This document shows, in pieces, positions 61,030 through 64,000 of a stretch of DNA of 64,000 nucleotides. Within the stretch, counting starts at the first letter, position 1. Every line of letters starts with the position of its first letter. A program made the position numbers and the translations under genes. The DNA is from Cohnella algarum (GTDB taxonomy: Bacteria; Bacillota; Bacilli; Paenibacillales; Paenibacillaceae). Location: assembly GCF_016937515.1 (NCBI RefSeq), contig NZ_JAFHKM010000002.1, positions 6,071,001 to 6,135,000 on the forward strand. Direction: 5' to 3'. The notes under the pieces were generated by a model. That model worked only from the letters and a program-made list of their open reading frames with translations. It was not told the DNA's origin and made no database searches.

Positions 61030-61961
61030 TTATGCCTCCTTCCTTCTCAATACTCGGTAATAGACCAGGCTCAAAATCAGGTTGACGAGGAACATCAATA
61101 CGGCTATGGCGGAGCCCTTTTCGAATTGACCGAGAGAGAACGCCGTGTTATACATTTGGATGCCAAGCAGATTGGTGGCTTCAAGCGGCCCGCCCGCGGT
61201 CAGCGCATAGACAAGGTCGAATTCATTGAACGTGCTCGTGGTGATCCAGATCAGCGTGATCAGCACGGTCGGCTTCAGCAGCGGCAATGTGATGTAACAT
61301 AGCTGCTGAAACCCGTTCGCCCCGTCGATCATCGCCGCTTCGTATACATCCTCGGGACGGACTGCAAACCGGCAAGGAGCATGACCATGGAGAACGGCAT
61401 CCCGAACCAGAGATTGGCCACAATGACCATTTCCATCGCACTGTCGACTCCCAACCAAGCAATTGGCTCGGACAAAATCCCGAGTGACATCAGCATGTAA
61501 TTTAGCAGACCGGTTTTATCGGAAATGAAAAACAACTGAAAAATGACCGCGATAACGACGGGCGACAATACCCACGGGATGATAATGATGCTTCGCAAGA
61601 ACGCATTGACCCTGAGCTTCTTTTTCAAAATGAGGGCCAGGATCAGCCCGACGCTAAATTGAAGGATGACGGACCAGAACGTAAAGACAACTGTTTTCCA
61701 CATCGATAACCAGAATGCGGAACTGCGCAGAACTTCGACGTAATTTTGCAGTCCGACGAATCTGCGGTTGAAGACAAGAAACTTGCTTTCGAAAAAACTC
61801 ATATATAAGGCGTAAAAGGTGGGATAGAAAGCAAATACGCCGATAAACAGAAGTACCGGAAGCAAAAATGCGAGGCCGATCGTCCATTCCTTCTGCCATT
61901 TCCGTCTTTTTTGGGGCACCTCGGCCTGCACCGGTCCCCGGTGCGAAATTGAATTATCCAT
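61030..61961 (-). pseudogene. Carbohydrate ABC importer permease, MalF-like, with a one-base frameshift
   Basis: The start ATG 61959-61961 (MDNSISHRGPVQAEV) follows GGGAGGAAGG. The first 200 codons are an intact MalF-type permease up to LLAGLQSVP. The frame then runs into RMYTKRR and stops. In the next frame the protein continues EDVYEAAMIDGANGFQQLCY (EAA loop) to LVYYRVLRRKEA. Adding one C to the CCC run at 61354-61356 (GGG on the plus strand) restores a protein of about 310 residues. Because all flanking importer genes are intact, a sequencing or assembly slip is as likely as a true mutation. Confidence 0.85.
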
Positions 61962-62101
61962 TTCCTTCCTCCCAGAACATGATGCAAACACCTTCGGTCC
62001 TGCCGCCTTACTTAAAATAATATTTCACGCTCCATACAGCAGCCTTTGAATAAACGGCGCCGGACCGGCAGTCCGGAACGACGCCTCTACTTATGCTAAT
62101 A

Positions 62102-63412
62102 TTATTGGGATTCGACTTTACTTTGCGCATAATCAAGCGCTTCTTGAACCGGTTTTTGCTTGCCAAGTACCAATTGAATCGCATCCCGGTAAGCTTGAGA
62201 CAGTGCTTCGTAAGTTTCCGTTTTCGGACGCGGACGAGCATAAGGCATAATGTCGACAAAGCTCTTGAAAATCGGGTCGGACGTGAAGGCTTCGTCTTTG
62301 TAAGCCGACAATCGCATTGGCATGTTGCCCGTTCCGTTTTTGAATATGTTGATTTCATGCTCCGGAGAAGTTACTTTCTCGATCCATTTCCAGGCTTCGT
62401 CTTTATTTTGCGAATTGTCGAAGATGACCCATGTTCCATAACCGACCGCTGTTGCCGGCTCATCCGTAACCGCATCGTCCGGAAGCGGAATCGGAGCGGA
62501 TGCAAGCTTTCCTTTCAGGCTGTCCTGGGCCAGGAAGCTAGCGTCGCTGCGCCATTCCCAAGAGCCTACAATAGCCATGGCTGATTGGCCGCTAACGATG
62601 CTGGCGGCAACCTCTTTTTTTGTTTTCATATAGCTGTCGGGAGGGGATACTTTATCTTTCAATACCAGGTCCGACATAAATTGAACGGTCTTGACAATCG
62701 GTTCGCTGGTTAGTGTCGGCTTGCCGCTTCCATCCACGAAATCTCCGCCCAAATCCCAAATCCAGGGCAGCGAACGCATCGATGTATGCTCAGAATTGCC
62801 CCCGTTCATGGCAAAGCCGTACTCGATTCCTTCCGATTTGCCGACCTCCATCAGCTTTTTCGAGGCTGTCACCAATTCGCTCCACGTCTTCGGAGCTTCA
62901 AGCCCCACTTTGTCCAGCAAATCCTTCCGGTAGAGCAGCGTTCTTACGTCGCCGTCGCCGGGAATACCGTAGACTTGACCGTCAAATACGACGGATTCCC
63001 ATACTTTCTCGGGGAAATCGTCCGATTGTCCCCATTCGTCCGTATAATTGTTCAATGCCGCGAGAATGCCGGTCGATTGAAATTCCGCCAACCATTGTCC
63101 GTCGAGAAACGCAGCATCTGGCAGGTTGTTAGCCGAAATGGCGGCAAGCAGTTTGGTCCGAATGCTATCGTTTGTAATTTTCTCGATTTTTAGCTCTACA
63201 TCCGGGTTTTCTTTATTGTATTCGGCAATGACCGTATCCATCGGTCCGCTGATTTCCGTTTTATACGGATCGGTCCAGTCCCAAATGACGACTTCTTTCT
63301 TCTGCCCGCCACTTTCACTTCCTCCAACGTTCGAACCGGACGAACATCCGGCTGTCAACAGACTTACCGCCAATACGGAGCTTGCAATCGAAAACCATGC
63401 TTTTGCTTTCAT
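62102..63412 (-). CDS. Sugar-binding lipoprotein of ABC importer (family 1)
   Basis: A 436-residue protein starting at ATG 63410-63412 (MKAKAWFSIASSVLAVSLLT), seven bases after GGAGG. The lipobox is TAGC with Cys23, followed by a Gly/Ser linker. Binding-protein texts are VIAEYNKENPDVELKIEKIT, YGIPGDGDVRTLLYRKDLLD and VGSWEWRSDASFLAQDSLKG. It precedes the two permease genes. A small GC-rich inverted repeat (62060-62076) in the gap to the permease could favour higher lipoprotein expression. Its start overlaps the stop of the ROK gene (ATGA). Confidence 0.9.
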   Translation of the reverse strand: MKAKAWFSIASSVLAVSLLTAGCSSGSNVGGSESGGQKKEVVIWDWTDPYKTEISGPMDTVIAEYNKENPDVELKIEKITNDSIRTKLLAAISANNLPDAAFLDGQWLAEFQSTGILAALNNYTDEWGQSDDFPEKVWESVVFDGQVYGIPGDGDVRTLLYRKDLLDKVGLEAPKTWSELVTASKKLMEVGKSEGIEYGFAMNGGNSEHTSMRSLPWIWDLGGDFVDGSGKPTLTSEPIVKTVQFMSDLVLKDKVSPPDSYMKTKKEVAASIVSGQSAMAIVGSWEWRSDASFLAQDSLKGKLASAPIPLPDDAVTDEPATAVGYGTWVIFDNSQNKDEAWKWIEKVTSPEHEINIFKNGTGNMPMRLSAYKDEAFTSDPIFKSFVDIMPYARPRPKTETYEALSQAYRDAIQLVLGKQKPVQEALDYAQSKVESQ

Positions 63413-64000
63413 GAATGTACCTCCTGCATCGATTTTTTCATGACATGCTTTCGGCATTTCTCGAGGACGCCCGCCAACGCTCCGAGCGCGCCGGCACGAT
63501 TTCCAAGCTTAGCCGAAACTACGGCAGCCGGAATGGGCGTAAAATGTTTCATTTTCTCGCAAATCGCTTCCAAGTACACCTCCCCTGCTTCCGCAACACC
63601 ACCTCCCATCACAACGAGAGCCGGATTCAGCAGCGATACGGCGTTCGCCAAGCCTATAGCCATATACGTGAGCGGCTTGTCCAGTATTTTAAGCGCCTCC
63701 GAATCCCCTTGACCGGCGGCATCGAGAACATGGCGCGCATTGATCGCCTCAAGATCAAAACCGGCCATCTCCCGGATCAAGGAAGGCTTGTCGTTACCGG
63801 TCAGATGCTCTTGAGCTCGGCGGCCAATTGCCGTTCCCGAAGCGACATTCTCAAATTGGCCGAATTCAAACGGTCGTTCTTGCGCCCGTTCGGCCGAATC
63901 GGCCCCGGAATCCGGAGCTTTGATAATAAAATATCCGAGTTCTCCTGCAGCGTGTGTCGCTCCCCGGTAAATATCGCCGTTAAGAAAAACCGCCCCTCCG
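63409..64000 (-). CDS. ROK-family sugar kinase or repressor, 5' part cut by the window edge
   Basis: The visible 197 codons are the C-terminal half of a ROK protein. They contain GDIYRGATHAAGELGYFIIK, the region that normally holds the conserved His and ATP-site residues. NVASGTAIGRRAQEHLTG and LLNPALVVMGGGVAEAGEVY, the ROK phosphate-binding end, follow. The usual zinc-binding Cys cluster of glucokinases is not seen in the expected place (PFEFGQFENVASG), so a non-standard member is likely. The N-terminus lies outside, so a DNA-binding head (NagC/XylR type) cannot be excluded. It is the first visible gene of the island operon. Confidence 0.85.
   Translation of the reverse strand, partial: GGAVFLNGDIYRGATHAAGELGYFIIKAPDSGADSAERAQERPFEFGQFENVASGTAIGRRAQEHLTGNDKPSLIREMAGFDLEAINARHVLDAAGQGDSEALKILDKPLTYMAIGLANAVSLLNPALVVMGGGVAEAGEVYLEAICEKMKHFTPIPAAVVSAKLGNRAGALGALAGVLEKCRKHVMKKSMQEVHS

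Overview
The window looks like a chromosomal segment of a high-GC, spore-forming member of the Paenibacillaceae, of Cohnella/Paenibacillus type. The sporulation markers are a YjcZ-type peptide, gerM and five YheC/YheD-like spore-coat ATP-grasp genes. Other pointers are the B. subtilis-like gerM-rph-XTP pyrophosphatase order, many lipoprotein/permease carbohydrate importers with their own AraC-type regulators, frequent GTG/TTG starts behind strong GGAGG sites, and Bacillus-type LexA and CcpA sites. No phage or plasmid backbone is visible.

Layout. 0-4.9 kb: an ABC exporter cut by the left edge, cobyrinate diamide synthase, tRNA-Arg(TCT), a small gene under a double LexA box, a frameshifted M23 peptidase and a YjcZ peptide. 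5.3-6.4 kb: a Gfo/Idh oxidoreductase. 6.6-15.4 kb: a sugar-importer locus on the minus strand (two permeases, a lipoprotein, a sensor kinase, an AraC-type response regulator and a second lipoprotein). 15.5-16.7 kb: a Ser/Thr kinase divergent from a Gly/His/Tyr-rich peptide. 16.9-28.6 kb: a catabolic cluster (FAH-family hydrolase, two SDRs, RraA-like aldolase, two Gfo/Idh enzymes, an MDR dehydrogenase) with a GntR-solute-binding-protein hybrid regulator and a divergent Rieske oxygenase. An IS1182-type element sits between the hydrolase and the first SDR. 28.9-30.5 kb: a gamma-glutamyltransferase. 31.3-38.4 kb: a rhamnogalacturonan-type importer (LplB/YtcP/YtcQ-like), a GH105 hydrolase and a membrane AraC regulator, with a full-consensus cre site. 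38.6-47 kb: a hypothetical gene, asparagine synthase, XTP pyrophosphatase, RNase PH, GerM, PgpA and an MBL hydrolase. 47.2-53.6 kb: five overlapping YheC/YheD-like genes. 53.9-55.4 kb: a coiled-coil membrane protein and a phosphodiester glycosidase. 55.4-56.9 kb: a decay zone with a deleted sensor kinase, a broken ctaB and an unidentified remnant. 56.9-64 kb: a lower-GC sugar-utilisation island (ROK protein, lipoprotein, two permeases of which one is frameshifted, a six-hairpin glycosidase and an MFS transporter).

The most unusual items are two tandem arrays of a 52-bp palindromic repeat family about 20 kb apart (25.1 and 45.2 kb), the LexA-sandwiched promoter of a 65-codon gene, the GntR-SBP hybrid with its unassigned catabolic cluster, phased CTGATTTA repeats leading into a Shine-Dalgarno sequence, and the five-gene YheC/YheD expansion. 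All calls come from reading the sequence; no database search was run.
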